The position numbers and the translations under genes are program-made. Positions 6,931 to 15,310 of a DNA stretch of 15,310 nt are shown here, one piece after another. The notes beneath the pieces were generated by a model. It saw only the letters and a list, made by a program, of their open reading frames with translations. It was not told the DNA's origin and did no database searches. Source of the stretch: CABZJG01 sp965659715 (GTDB taxonomy: Bacteria; Pseudomonadota; Alphaproteobacteria; Rhodobacterales; Rhodobacteraceae); assembly GCA_965659715.1 (NCBI GenBank), contig CBFHXE010000064.1, positions 1 to 15,310 of the forward strand. The letters are read 5' to 3'. The first letter of the stretch is position 1, and each line of letters starts with the position of its first letter.

Positions 6931-9870
6931 ATGAATTTTAAAACACAAAAACTTTTTGGACTACCGCCGGGTGTTGATTTTCCAAAGGCTCTGGTGGATG
7001 GTCTTTGCGCACACTTCAAAACCTATCCGCCGGATGCCTTGGCCCGCAGCCATATCATCGTCAATACCGAACGCATGCGCCGCCGTATCCGCCAGCTTTT
7101 TGCTGCAAAATCCGATGTTCTGCATCCCAAAGTGCATGTTCTCACCGATCTTAGCGGGTTTGCCACCGATCTAGAATTGCCGGTGGTGCCCTCGTCGCTC
7201 AAAAACCGCTTTGAGCTAATTGCTCTGATTGACAAGCTGCTTCAATCACAGCCCGATCTGGCCGCACGGTCCGCGCTATTTGATCTTGCCGATAGCCTTG
7301 CCAGCTTAATCGACGAAATGCAGGGTGAGGCGGTTGATCCTGCAGCCATCAGCGCGCTGAATGTTTCTGACCAATCCGGCCATTGGCAACGCATGCAGGC
7401 TTTTTTGGCCATTGCGCAAACCTATCTAGATGCCGGCCAAACTGATCCTGACAAAGAAGGGCTTCAGCGGAAAATTGTAACGCATCTGGCCAAAAAATGG
7501 GCCAAAAACCCAATTTCCGAACCAGTCATAATAGCCGGTTCCACAGGATCGCGCGGCACCACGCTCGAGCTGATGAAAGCGGTCGCCCAATTGCCGCAAG
7601 GCTCTATTCTGCTGCCTGGCTTCGACTTTGATATGCCACTGCCAGCGTGGAATGATCTGGCCGAGGCGATGAGCGCCGAGGATCACCCGCAATATCGATT
7701 TTATAATTTGCTTGGCATTTTGGGCCAGACCCCTAATCAGGTCGAACACTGGCCTATGGGTGATGCTGCACCCCATCCCAGAACTGCCTTGGTGTCCTTG
7801 GCACTGCGCCCGGCTCCGGTGACCGACTGCTGGCTTGCCGAAGGGCCAAAACTTGCCAATCTTGCCCAAGCCACCGAAGCCATGACCCTGCTAGAAGCGC
7901 CCAATACGCGGAATGAAGCGCTTGCCATTGCACTGCGTCTGCGCCAAGCCGCAGAAGAAGGCCAAACAGCAGCGCTTATCACCCCCGACCGGCAGCTCAC
8001 GCGGCAGGTGACAGCCGCGCTTGATCGGTGGGACATTTTACCAGATGACAGCGCGGGTATTCCGCTTCCGCTCACACCGCCGGGCCGATTTTTGCGTCAT
8101 GTTTGCGGCCTCCTTGCCGCACCTTTGACCACCGCCCAACTGCTTGCATTGCTCAAGCATCCACTGACCCACAGCGGCGGTGCGCGCAGTGATCACCTTT
8201 TGCTCACTCGCGAGCTTGAATTGCACTTGCGCAAAAAGGCCATTCCCTATCCTGATAAGGAGGCGCTAAGACACTGGGCAGCCAGCCAACCTCATGACAT
8301 GGCCGCCGATTGGGCCGAATGGGCAATTCGCTGTTTCACCGGCCAAAACACGGACGGCCAAAATGCTTTTTGTGACTTTTTTGATCAGCATATTCGCCAA
8401 GCCGAACTCATCGCTGCAGGATGCCAGCCAACATCAGAAGAAGAAAGCGGTGCGCTTTGGGCCAAAAAGGCTGGCCAAGAGGCCCGCGCTGTGATTGATG
8501 AAATCAAAGCTGCTGCCGCCCATGCAGGTATCATGTCGGTGCAGGATTATAGTCATATCTTCAACGGGGTAATCAGCCAGAAAGAAGTGCGCAATCACGA
8601 CACGCCGCACCCGCATCTGCTGATATGGGGCACCCTAGAAGCGCGGGTTCAGGGCGCTGACCTAGTGATCTTGGGCGGTTTAAATGAGGCAAGCTGGCCG
8701 CAAGCGCCGAGCCCTGATCCATGGCTCAATAGAGCCATGCGCAACGCGGTTGGGCTTTTGCTTCCCGAGCGGCGTATCGGGCTTTCAGCGCATGATTTTC
8801 AACAGGCAGTGGCAGCAAAAAATGTCTGGATAACAAGGTCTAAGCGCTCTGATGATGCGGAAACTGTCCCGTCCCGCTGGCTCAACCGATTAACCAATTT
8901 GCTCAGTGGACTCACTGACAGCGGCGGACCGCAGGCACTTGATGCAATGCAAGACCGCGGTGCGCATTTTTTGGCACTGGTGGATCAATTTGAAGCCTGT
9001 GAGCCCAGAGCGGCAGCCACACGCCCAGCGCCGCGGCCGCCGCTTTCCGCGCGCCCGACGCAGCTTTCGGTAACCGAGATTAAATCGCTGATCCGCGACC
9101 CTTATGCAATCTATGCCAAGCGCGTTCTTCACCTGCGGCCTCTGGCCCCTTTGGATCAAGCGCCGGACGCCAAACTGCGCGGCATTATCGCCCACAAGGT
9201 GATGGAGACCTTTGTGCGCGACTGGCAAAAGCAACCCCTTATAGACCAAGAGCAGCGGTTTTTGGATCTGTCGAGAACCATCTTGGAGGAAGATGTTCCA
9301 TGGGCTGTCAGCCGTATGTTTTGGCAGACACGGATGCAAAAAGTTGCAGGCGACTTGATCGCAAAGGAAACCCAACGCCAAGGCCATGGCGAACCGATTG
9401 CCTTTGAGCGTCGCGGCCATTTGGCCATAGAAGATTTGAATTTTACCCTGTCTGCCATAGCCGACCGGATTGACCGCGCCGAAGACGGCGGGCTGTGCAT
9501 TTATGACTATAAGACCGGCACGCCCCCGACACCCGATCAACAGCGTGTTTTTGACAAACAATTGTATCTTATGGCAGCGATTGCCGAACATGGCGGGTTT
9601 AAAGAAATTGGCCCTGCGCCCGTGGCAACGGCTGCCTTTATTGGCATTGGCGGAAGTTACAAAGAACAAATCGCACCGTTTGACGATGAGCCGCTCGATA
9701 GCGCGTGGAAAAAGTTCAAAGACTTAATCGCGTCATATCAATCTTATGAGCAAGGCTATAGCGCGCGACGGGCGCTCTTTAGCGTGAAAGATTTTTCCGA
9801 TTATGACCAGCTGTCAAGATTTGGAGAATGGACCCTGAGCGATACGCCCGTACCCGAGGATCTAACATGA
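6931..9870 (+). CDS. addB: Double-strand break repair protein AddB, alphaproteobacterial type
   Basis: 979 residues from ATG 6931. AddB pairs with AddA to form the helicase-nuclease that resects double-strand breaks for RecA loading, the alphaproteobacterial counterpart of RecBCD. The N-terminus FGLPPGVDFPKALVDGL (9-25) is the usual start of alpha-type AddB; there is no Walker A motif, so this subunit has lost ATPase function. The C-terminal RecB-type PD-(D/E)XK nuclease is intact: GIIAHKVMETF with H755, ADRIDR with D845, and IYDYKTG with D859 and K861. The C-terminal ~240 residues contain a single cysteine, so the iron-sulfur cluster of Bacillus AddB is absent. An in-frame ATG at 6856 would add 25 residues of unrelated sequence, hence the choice of 6931, with GAGG/AGGCAGG upstream. 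The stop overlaps addA by ATGA. Confidence 0.93.
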   Translation: MNFKTQKLFGLPPGVDFPKALVDGLCAHFKTYPPDALARSHIIVNTERMRRRIRQLFAAKSDVLHPKVHVLTDLSGFATDLELPVVPSSLKNRFELIALIDKLLQSQPDLAARSALFDLADSLASLIDEMQGEAVDPAAISALNVSDQSGHWQRMQAFLAIAQTYLDAGQTDPDKEGLQRKIVTHLAKKWAKNPISEPVIIAGSTGSRGTTLELMKAVAQLPQGSILLPGFDFDMPLPAWNDLAEAMSAEDHPQYRFYNLLGILGQTPNQVEHWPMGDAAPHPRTALVSLALRPAPVTDCWLAEGPKLANLAQATEAMTLLEAPNTRNEALAIALRLRQAAEEGQTAALITPDRQLTRQVTAALDRWDILPDDSAGIPLPLTPPGRFLRHVCGLLAAPLTTAQLLALLKHPLTHSGGARSDHLLLTRELELHLRKKAIPYPDKEALRHWAASQPHDMAADWAEWAIRCFTGQNTDGQNAFCDFFDQHIRQAELIAAGCQPTSEEESGALWAKKAGQEARAVIDEIKAAAAHAGIMSVQDYSHIFNGVISQKEVRNHDTPHPHLLIWGTLEARVQGADLVILGGLNEASWPQAPSPDPWLNRAMRNAVGLLLPERRIGLSAHDFQQAVAAKNVWITRSKRSDDAETVPSRWLNRLTNLLSGLTDSGGPQALDAMQDRGAHFLALVDQFEACEPRAAATRPAPRPPLSARPTQLSVTEIKSLIRDPYAIYAKRVLHLRPLAPLDQAPDAKLRGIIAHKVMETFVRDWQKQPLIDQEQRFLDLSRTILEEDVPWAVSRMFWQTRMQKVAGDLIAKETQRQGHGEPIAFERRGHLAIEDLNFTLSAIADRIDRAEDGGLCIYDYKTGTPPTPDQQRVFDKQLYLMAAIAEHGGFKEIGPAPVATAAFIGIGGSYKEQIAPFDDEPLDSAWKKFKDLIASYQSYEQGYSARRALFSVKDFSDYDQLSRFGEWTLSDTPVPEDLT

Positions 9871-12800
9871 TCCGCGATGCTGCCACCCAGCGCCAAGTGC
9901 AGGCTGCGCATCCGAATATGTCCACATGGCTGTCTGCCAATGCGGGCTCTGGTAAAACCAAGGTTTTGACAGACCGCGTAGCGCGCCTATTGCTTAGTGG
10001 AATTTCGCCCGAACATATTTTGTGTTTGACCTATACCAAGGCTGCGGCCAGTGAAATGCAAAACCGGCTGTTCAAAAGATTGGGCAAATGGGCGATGCTC
10101 GGCAATGACGCCCTTGGCCGAGAATTGATCAAGCTTGGGCTTGACCAAACCCCTGATCAGGCCACTTTGCGCCGCGCGCGCACGCTTTTTGCCCGCGCCA
10201 TAGAAGCGCCGGGCGGGTTAAAAATTCAAACCATCCATTCGTTTTGCGCGACAATTTTGCGACGCTTTCCCTTGGAAGCAGGTGTCAGCCCACAATTCAA
10301 AGAAATGGAAGAGCGCGCCGCGGTTCTTCTGTGTAATGAAGTTTTGGAAACCATGGCGCAGTCTGCAGATGCGCCATTGGTTGATGCGCTATCGCTCTAT
10401 GCCGGTGAGCATTCTTTGGAAAAACTTGTCCAATCGGTGGTAAAGTATCGCCACAAACTTCAGCTTGCATCGCCCCGCAGCGAAATATGGGCGCGCTTTG
10501 GGCTTGCGTCTGGTGTAAGCGAAGAGACCGTTTTGTCAGAGGTTTTGAGTGAGGTACATCTCGATTTGATTACCCGGATTATTCCACTTTTGGGCGGGGG
10601 CGGAAAAACAGATGTTAAAATGGCCGCCCAATTGCGCCGGATCACACATGTCTCTTTTAGTGCCCTAGCGATCCTTGAAGGCGTATTTTTGTTTGGGGGC
10701 TCTGCTAAAAACCCTTTTGGGGCCAAAATTGGCAAGTTTCCCAGCAAAGATTTGCGCCTTGGGGCAATGGCCGAAGATATGCCCGAGCTAGAAGAGCTTA
10801 TGCTGCAAGTCGAGAGCATTCGCGAGACACGGCTTTCCTTGCAAGCGGCGCAGAAAACAGCAGTTTTGCATGAATTTTCTGCCGTATTCCTACCCCGCTA
10901 TGAACGCCAAAAACAGCTGCGTGGCTGGCTTGATTTCGATGACTTGATCTTAAGGGCGCGCAATCTTTTGAGTGATCCCAAAGTGGCCGACTGGGTGTTA
11001 TACCGCCTGGACGGCGGCATTGATCACATTTTGGTTGATGAGGCCCAAGATACCAGTCCAGTACAATGGGATGTCATCCAGTCCTTGGCCCAAGAGTTTA
11101 CCAGCGGCCAGGGCGCGCGCGCAGATGTGGCCCGAACCATTTTTGTGGTTGGGGATAAAAAACAGTCAATTTATTCGTTTCAAGGCGCTGATCCAACCGA
11201 ATTTGATCGCATGAAACAAGAGTTTGCCGAGCGCCTAAAACAAAGTGAAACACCGCTTTTAGACACCACGTTAGAATATTCCTTTCGCTCTTCATCTGCG
11301 ATCCTCAGCGTGGTTGATCAAACCTTTCAAGAGCATATCAGTTCGGGCTTTGCTGCGGACCAAAAACACCGCGCCTTTAAAACCGATTTACCTGGCCGGG
11401 TTGATTTATGGCCCATTATTGATCCTGTGGAACGGCAAAAAGATACCGAATGGCAACGGCCAGTGGATTTGCTTGGGCAAGACAACCATCTGGTGCAACT
11501 GGCCAATGAGGTTGCACGATCCATTGATCAGATGATTTCAGACCGCACTGCTTTACCCCAGGGGCCAGATGAAAACGGCAACTATCCTGCGCGGCCCGTT
11601 ATGCCGGCTGATTTTTTAATATTGGTGCAACGCAGGTCCGATTTGTTTCATGAAATCATTCGTGCCTGTAAAGCTAGAGATTTACCAATAGCGGGCGCTG
11701 ACCGGCTTAAAGTTGGGGCAGAGCTGGCGGTGCGAGACTTGGCAGCATTGCTGTCCTTTCTTGCCACGCCCGAAGATGATCTTTCCTTGGCGATCGCACT
11801 GAAATCGCCGCTTTTCAATTGGGATGAACAAAGGCTGTTTTCCTTAGCACATGGCCGGGGAAAGCAGTTCTTGTGGCAAAAAATGCGCAGCTCAGCCGAT
11901 GAATATAAAACTGAATTAGCCGTGCTTCATGATCTTTTACAGCAGGCTGATTTTCTTAGGCCATTTGATTTGCTGGAACGTATTTTATCGCGCCATGATG
12001 GGCGGTCAAAAATCCTGTCACGTTTGGGGCCTGAAGCCGAAGATGGGCTTAATGCACTTTTGTCACAAGCACTGTCATATGAACAAAACGACGTGCCAAG
12101 CCTCACAGGGTTTTTGGTGTGGATGGAAACCGATACATTAGAAATCAAACGTCAAATGGACGCTGCAGGCAACCAGATACGGGTGATGACTGTGCATGGT
12201 GCCAAAGGTTTGGAATCGCCAATTGTCATTCTGCCTGATTGCGCGTATCGCCAAATGCGGCTGCAGGATGAATTAATCGATGGCTCGGACGGGGTGATTT
12301 GGAAAACCAAGTCTGATGAAATGCCTGATGCGGTGCGACGGGCTGCGGCTGAAAAACAGCAATCAGAGATTTATGAGCGCGACCGTCTGCTGTATGTTGC
12401 CATGACGCGGGCGGAAAAGTGGCTTATGGTTACGGCTGCAGGCGACATCGCGGGCGAGCCTACTGCGTGGTACAGCAAAGTTCAAAGCGCGATGCAGCAC
12501 GCCGGAGCGGTTAAACACTCTTTTGGTCTCGGTGACGGTCTGCGGGTTGAACATGGCACTTGGCCAAGTACTTCTGATGTTGTTTCCGGCAAAGACAGCA
12601 CCATTTCTATCCCTCTTCCGGATTGGGTGAACAGCCTGCCCTCCGAAACCCATGAACCAAAGGCGCCTCTCAGCCCGTCAGAGCTTGGTGGTGCTAAGGC
12701 ACTTTCCCATGAGGACAATTCGGATGAGGCCGCCGCTAAAAAGCGGGGCATTCAAATTCATAAGTTGCTTGAAGTGTTTCCTGATGTGGATCAAAGGCTC

Positions 12801-13250
12801 TGGCCACAGCAAGGCACTTCTATTTTGGCAACAGCCGGGGTTGCGGCTGAGCCGGTTGAATTTTCCGAATTAATGCGCGAAGCAGCCGGTGTGATTCAAA
12901 ACCCTGATCTAGGCTTTTTGTTTTCACCGGAAGCTTTATGTGAAGTTGGTATTTCCGGGCAACTTTCCCCACAGCACGAAGAACAGATGAACGGTGTTAT
13001 TGATCGGTTGTTGGTGCGGGATGATGATGTTTGGGTTGTTGACTTCAAAACCAACGCAAATGTTCCAAAGATGCCATCAGACGTGCCCTTGGGGCTATTA
13101 CGGCAGCTCGGCGCATATTCAACCGCCGTGGCTAGACTTTATCCGCACCATATCATTAAGCCTGCGATTTTATGGACCAAAACAGCGCAATTGATGCCGA
13201 TTAGTTACGCTCAGGTGGTGGCGGAAATTTCTAAGGTCGAGCTCTCTTGA
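9867..13250 (+). CDS. addA: Double-strand break repair helicase-nuclease AddA
   Basis: 1127 residues, a UvrD/RecB-type superfamily 1 helicase fused to a C-terminal nuclease; it is the motor subunit of AddAB. Motifs in order: Walker A ANAGSGKT (24-31); motif Ia LTYTKAAASEM; motif II DEAQD (391-395); motif III VGDKKQSIYSFQGADP; motif V TVHGAKGLE (775-783); motif VI YVAMTRAE (843-850). The nuclease domain has RGIQIHKLLE with H965, GVIDRLL with D1046, and VVDFKTN with D1059 and K1061, all catalytic positions present. ATG 9867 is chosen because GAGGA at 9856-9860 is well spaced and the ATG overlaps the addB TGA by 4 nt; it also yields the standard N-terminus MIRDAATQRQVQAA. The complex acts on DNA ends in the cytoplasm. 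Confidence 0.95.
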   Translation: MIRDAATQRQVQAAHPNMSTWLSANAGSGKTKVLTDRVARLLLSGISPEHILCLTYTKAAASEMQNRLFKRLGKWAMLGNDALGRELIKLGLDQTPDQATLRRARTLFARAIEAPGGLKIQTIHSFCATILRRFPLEAGVSPQFKEMEERAAVLLCNEVLETMAQSADAPLVDALSLYAGEHSLEKLVQSVVKYRHKLQLASPRSEIWARFGLASGVSEETVLSEVLSEVHLDLITRIIPLLGGGGKTDVKMAAQLRRITHVSFSALAILEGVFLFGGSAKNPFGAKIGKFPSKDLRLGAMAEDMPELEELMLQVESIRETRLSLQAAQKTAVLHEFSAVFLPRYERQKQLRGWLDFDDLILRARNLLSDPKVADWVLYRLDGGIDHILVDEAQDTSPVQWDVIQSLAQEFTSGQGARADVARTIFVVGDKKQSIYSFQGADPTEFDRMKQEFAERLKQSETPLLDTTLEYSFRSSSAILSVVDQTFQEHISSGFAADQKHRAFKTDLPGRVDLWPIIDPVERQKDTEWQRPVDLLGQDNHLVQLANEVARSIDQMISDRTALPQGPDENGNYPARPVMPADFLILVQRRSDLFHEIIRACKARDLPIAGADRLKVGAELAVRDLAALLSFLATPEDDLSLAIALKSPLFNWDEQRLFSLAHGRGKQFLWQKMRSSADEYKTELAVLHDLLQQADFLRPFDLLERILSRHDGRSKILSRLGPEAEDGLNALLSQALSYEQNDVPSLTGFLVWMETDTLEIKRQMDAAGNQIRVMTVHGAKGLESPIVILPDCAYRQMRLQDELIDGSDGVIWKTKSDEMPDAVRRAAAEKQQSEIYERDRLLYVAMTRAEKWLMVTAAGDIAGEPTAWYSKVQSAMQHAGAVKHSFGLGDGLRVEHGTWPSTSDVVSGKDSTISIPLPDWVNSLPSETHEPKAPLSPSELGGAKALSHEDNSDEAAAKKRGIQIHKLLEVFPDVDQRLWPQQGTSILATAGVAAEPVEFSELMREAAGVIQNPDLGFLFSPEALCEVGISGQLSPQHEEQMNGVIDRLLVRDDDVWVVDFKTNANVPKMPSDVPLGLLRQLGAYSTAVARLYPHHIIKPAILWTKTAQLMPISYAQVVAEISKVELS

Positions 13251-13275
13251 CGTTTGAAGGGGGCGACCCTAATTT
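13247..13275 (+). promoter_or_regulatory. Sigma70-like promoter for trxA
   Basis: -35 TTGACG (13247-13252) overlaps the addA stop codon. The spacer is exactly 17 nt and the -10 is TAATTT (13270-13275). Transcription would begin near 13282, leaving a leader of about 30 nt that contains the trxA ribosome binding site. Good match and good spacing suggest trxA is expressed on its own as well as by read-through. Confidence 0.55.
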
Positions 13276-13310
13276 TGAACAGTGTGAGCAGGTCACGATA
13301 GGAGATAAAA

Positions 13311-13631
13311 ATGGCGACAGTTGCGGTAACAGATGACACTTTCGACGCAGAAGTAAAGAACTCGGACATTCCCGTTGTGGTCGACTTTTGGGCCGAATGG
13401 TGTGGTCCCTGCAAGCAAATTGGCCCCGCATTGGAGGAACTTTCCAATGAAATGGAAGGCCAGATCAAGATCGTCAAAGTGGATGTTGATAATAATCCCA
13501 ACGCACCGGCAGCGATGGGTGTTCGCGGTATTCCTGCTCTGTTTATCTTCAAAGATGGTCAGGTGATTTCAAATCGTGCAGGAGCAGCACCTAAGGCAGC
13601 TCTGCAAAGCTGGATCCAAGACTCAATCTAG
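13311..13631 (+). CDS. trxA: Thioredoxin 1 (TrxA)
   Basis: 106 residues, the standard length of a single-domain cytoplasmic thioredoxin. It reduces protein disulfides and is recycled by thioredoxin reductase with NADPH. VDFWAEWCGPCKQIGP (24-39) carries the redox pair C31 and C34 in WCGPC, with the buried acid D25. GIPALFIF (73-80) contains the conserved cis-proline P75. No signal peptide is seen. AGGAG at 13300-13304 lies 6 nt before the ATG. The gene follows addA by 60 bp, an arrangement common in Rhodobacteraceae, and its last 9 bp overlap the end of the convergent glycerate kinase gene. Confidence 0.97.
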   Translation: MATVAVTDDTFDAEVKNSDIPVVVDFWAEWCGPCKQIGPALEELSNEMEGQIKIVKVDVDNNPNAPAAMGVRGIPALFIFKDGQVISNRAGAAPKAALQSWIQDSI

Positions 13632-14894
13632 CCCATCCCTGACAAAAACCTGCACATCGGCAACATTTGTGCCGGTAGCGCCAGTGACAAGCAAATCATT
13701 CGCCAATGAAAGCGCGCGGTTGCTGTCGCTGTTGCTAAGTAATTGCCCGATGTTGCCTCCGGCGGCTTCAATTCGGGCAATTGTATTTGCGTGAACCAAA
13801 CCGCCTGCGGCCTCTGTTGGGCCATCCCGCCCATCGGTTCCGCCGCTCAAAAATGCCCAGTTTCCAGGCATATTTTGTAGTAAGCGCGCTACTCTTAACG
13901 CCAGCTCTTGATTGCGGCCACCGCGACCGGAGCCCGTGACATTCACCGTTGTTTCGCCGCCCCATAATAAAACCTGTGGCGCTGTAGCCTTCTTGCCAAG
14001 AATGAAGGAGGCAATCTCATCCGCAGCATCTTTTACGTTTCCTTGCAGGTGATCTGAAACGACCAAGGGTGCCCAAGCCCTTGCGGCATCGCACATGGCG
14101 TCAAGACTATAGCGGTTTGAACATATAAGTTGGTTTTGCGCCTGAAAAGGCGTGTCAAAGGGCTGCCTGTTGTCCTTTATGAGTTGACTTTGGACATCTT
14201 TCGGCAGCGTTTGGAAATGACCGCGCGATCTAAGCAGCGCGGCGGCCTGCGCCGCGGTGCCAATTGGGGCTACTGTTGGTCCGCTGGCAATCGCGCGTAA
14301 ATCATCGCCAATGACATCGGAAATGATGAGCGATCGAACGGGAGCGGGTGATGCCAAGCGCGTTAATCCTCCACCTTTCAAGGTTGAGAGCTGCTGCCGG
14401 ATTAGATTTATTTCGTTAATTTCATAGCCATTTCGCAACAAAATCTCAGTGGTCTCGATTTTGTCGTTTAGGGTTATATCAGCGATGGGCGATGGTAGAA
14501 GTGCCGATCCACCACCGGATATTAGCGCGAGAACAAAGTCGTTTTGTCCGGCATCTATCAAAGATTCTGTGATGCGCCGCGCAGCCATTTGGCCATTTTT
14601 GTCGGGCACAGGGTGGCCTGCCGCAATTACTTGACACCCATTTATGGTTCGCGCATTTTCATAGTTGGTAACAGCAATAGCTTGGGGATTTACACTTTCC
14701 GGGACATGTCTTAGGGCCTCTTCCATCATTGCACAGGCCGCTTTTCCCAATGCAATCAGGATGAGACGACCGCCGGGCATTGCCGGCAGTGGGGCGGCCA
14801 GAAGGGATTTTCGCACTGCTTGAGCAGGCTCTGCGGCCTCGATTGCGCGGTCAAATAGAGACCGCGCAAATTGTCTTGGATTAGGAATTGTCAT
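13623..14894 (-). CDS. Glycerate 2-kinase, DUF4147/MOFRL family (GckA/TtuD type)
   Basis: 423 residues, normal for the type II glycerate kinase family. It phosphorylates D-glycerate to 2-phosphoglycerate with ATP and so feeds glycerate from glyoxylate, hydroxypyruvate or tartrate metabolism into lower glycolysis. The N-terminal DUF4147 domain has ALGKAA (48-53) with the conserved lysine K51, GHPVPD (93-98), SGGGSAL (126-132), LKGGGL (172-177), ISDVIGDD (191-198) and IASGPT (202-207). The C-terminal MOFRL domain has WGGETTV (311-317), GRGGRNQE (323-330), GGTDGRDGPT (351-360) and TGATGTNVADVQV (404-416). The start overlaps the stop of the upstream CoA-ester lyase as ATGA, so the two form one operon. 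Some relatives are annotated hydroxypyruvate reductase (TtuD) through an old misnaming; kinase is the better-supported activity. The 3' end overlaps trxA by 9 bp. Confidence 0.9.
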   Translation of the reverse strand: MTIPNPRQFARSLFDRAIEAAEPAQAVRKSLLAAPLPAMPGGRLILIALGKAACAMMEEALRHVPESVNPQAIAVTNYENARTINGCQVIAAGHPVPDKNGQMAARRITESLIDAGQNDFVLALISGGGSALLPSPIADITLNDKIETTEILLRNGYEINEINLIRQQLSTLKGGGLTRLASPAPVRSLIISDVIGDDLRAIASGPTVAPIGTAAQAAALLRSRGHFQTLPKDVQSQLIKDNRQPFDTPFQAQNQLICSNRYSLDAMCDAARAWAPLVVSDHLQGNVKDAADEIASFILGKKATAPQVLLWGGETTVNVTGSGRGGRNQELALRVARLLQNMPGNWAFLSGGTDGRDGPTEAAGGLVHANTIARIEAAGGNIGQLLSNSDSNRALSLANDLLVTGATGTNVADVQVFVRDGLD

Positions 14895-15310
14895 GCAGCT
14901 TCAATCTGTTTGACCTTTTCTATTAGAACTTCAGCTTGGCGTATTGATGCATAATCAATCAAGCGCCCATCAAGAGAAACAGCACCTTTTCCGGCTGCTT
15001 CGGCATCCGCCATAGCGCTTAAAATCCGGTTTGCGCGATCCACTTCGCCTTCTGAGGGGCTCATGACTTCGTTTGCCAAGGCGATCTGACTTGGATGAAT
15101 AGCCCATTTGCCTTCACAGCCCAGTACGGCAGCCCGTTTTGCGGCTGCGCGATAACCATCTGGATCGGAAAAATCGCCGAACGGCCCATCAATGGGTCGC
15201 AGCCCATTGGCCCGTGCGGCAACCACCATTCTGGCCAGCGCGTAGTGCCACATATCACCCCAATGGATATCTCGACCACCGTCCTCGTTCGGGTCGGTCA
15301 AAACTGAATA
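14891..15310 (-). CDS. CoA-ester lyase of the CitE/malyl-CoA lyase (HpcH/HpaI) family, C-terminal part
   Basis: The last 139 codons are visible; the reading frame stays open to the right edge, so the 5' end is missing. Landmarks within the visible part are HWGDMWHYALARMVVAAR (16-33), GLRPIDGPFGDFSDPDGY (36-53), GKWAIHPSQIALANEV (67-82) and DGRLIDYASIRQAE (114-127). GPFGDFSD and GKWAIHP are hallmarks of malyl-CoA lyase and (3S)-malyl-CoA thioesterase (Mcl1/Mcl2), which in Rhodobacteraceae act on malyl-CoA and beta-methylmalyl-CoA in the ethylmalonyl-CoA pathway. The pattern seems to me nearer to the thioesterase (Mcl2) group, but the glutamate and aspartate metal ligands that would help lie outside the window. 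The downstream glycerate kinase overlaps by 4 nt, linking the pair to glyoxylate/C3-acid metabolism. Confidence 0.8.
   Translation of the reverse strand, partial: YSVLTDPNEDGGRDIHWGDMWHYALARMVVAARANGLRPIDGPFGDFSDPDGYRAAAKRAAVLGCEGKWAIHPSQIALANEVMSPSEGEVDRANRILSAMADAEAAGKGAVSLDGRLIDYASIRQAEVLIEKVKQIEAA

Noticed and set aside
7426..7869. Minus-strand open frame of 147 codons inside addB
   Set aside because: No ribosome binding site or family pattern; a shadow of addB coding.
8890..9669. Long open frame (259 codons) on the minus strand inside addB
   Set aside because: It lies wholly opposite the conserved nuclease region of addB, has no recognisable motif and is explained as an antisense shadow.
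13656..13676. Hairpin ATCGGCA-N7-TGCCGGT just past the trxA stop as a terminator
   Set aside because: It contains a T-G pair, is not followed by a T tract on the plus strand, and codes for the conserved TGTNVAD segment of glycerate kinase; likely a coding coincidence.
1..15310. Mobile elements, CRISPR, tRNA/rRNA or phage genes
   Set aside because: No transposase, integrase, repeat array or structural RNA pattern was seen on either strand.

Overview
The window looks like the chromosome of an alphaproteobacterium of the Rhodobacteraceae (roseobacter) type. Three things point there: alpha-type AddB and AddA proteins followed by trxA, a CoA-ester lyase of the malyl-CoA lyase/thioesterase family, and the overall residue style of the proteins. 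The base composition looks moderate (low-to-mid fifties %GC by eye, not computed), so a lower-GC marine roseobacter such as the Planktomarina/RCA group is possible. That placement is inference. The sequence is densely coding, and the longest gene-free stretch is the 216-bp divergent region at 1031-1246.

Left part (1-6798): a myo-inositol catabolic locus in two divergent units. On the minus strand are an IolE-like TIM-barrel protein (131-1030) and the first 42 codons of a Gfo/Idh/MocA oxidoreductase that runs off the left edge. On the plus strand is a tight five-gene operon, iolD-iolC-iolB-class II aldolase (iolJ-like)-iolG (1247-6798), with TAATG and ATGA overlaps and gaps of at most 14 nt. 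Together these cover every step from myo-inositol to dihydroxyacetone phosphate plus malonate semialdehyde: IolG oxidises, IolE dehydrates, IolD opens the ring, IolB isomerises, IolC phosphorylates and the aldolase cleaves. No IolA-type semialdehyde dehydrogenase, transporter or regulator is visible. The divergent region holds a perfect 18-bp palindrome of LacI-family style that sits over the predicted iolD promoter.

Middle (6931-13631): addB and addA overlap by ATGA and encode the double-strand-break helicase-nuclease. trxA (thioredoxin) follows and has its own sigma70-like promoter overlapping the end of addA. The short segment between iolG and addB may be a junction where the inositol operon abuts an older addBA-trxA locus.

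Right part (13623-15310, minus strand): a CoA-ester lyase, truncated by the window edge, and a glycerate 2-kinase overlap by ATGA. The kinase gene converges on trxA with a 9-bp tail-to-tail overlap. These two genes suggest C2/C3 acid metabolism (glyoxylate/glycerate).

I see no mobile element, CRISPR array, tRNA or rRNA, and no clearly undescribed system. The most interesting items are the operator architecture in front of iolD, the identity of the divergent iolE/oxidoreductase pair, the substrate of the aldolase, and the iolG/addB junction.
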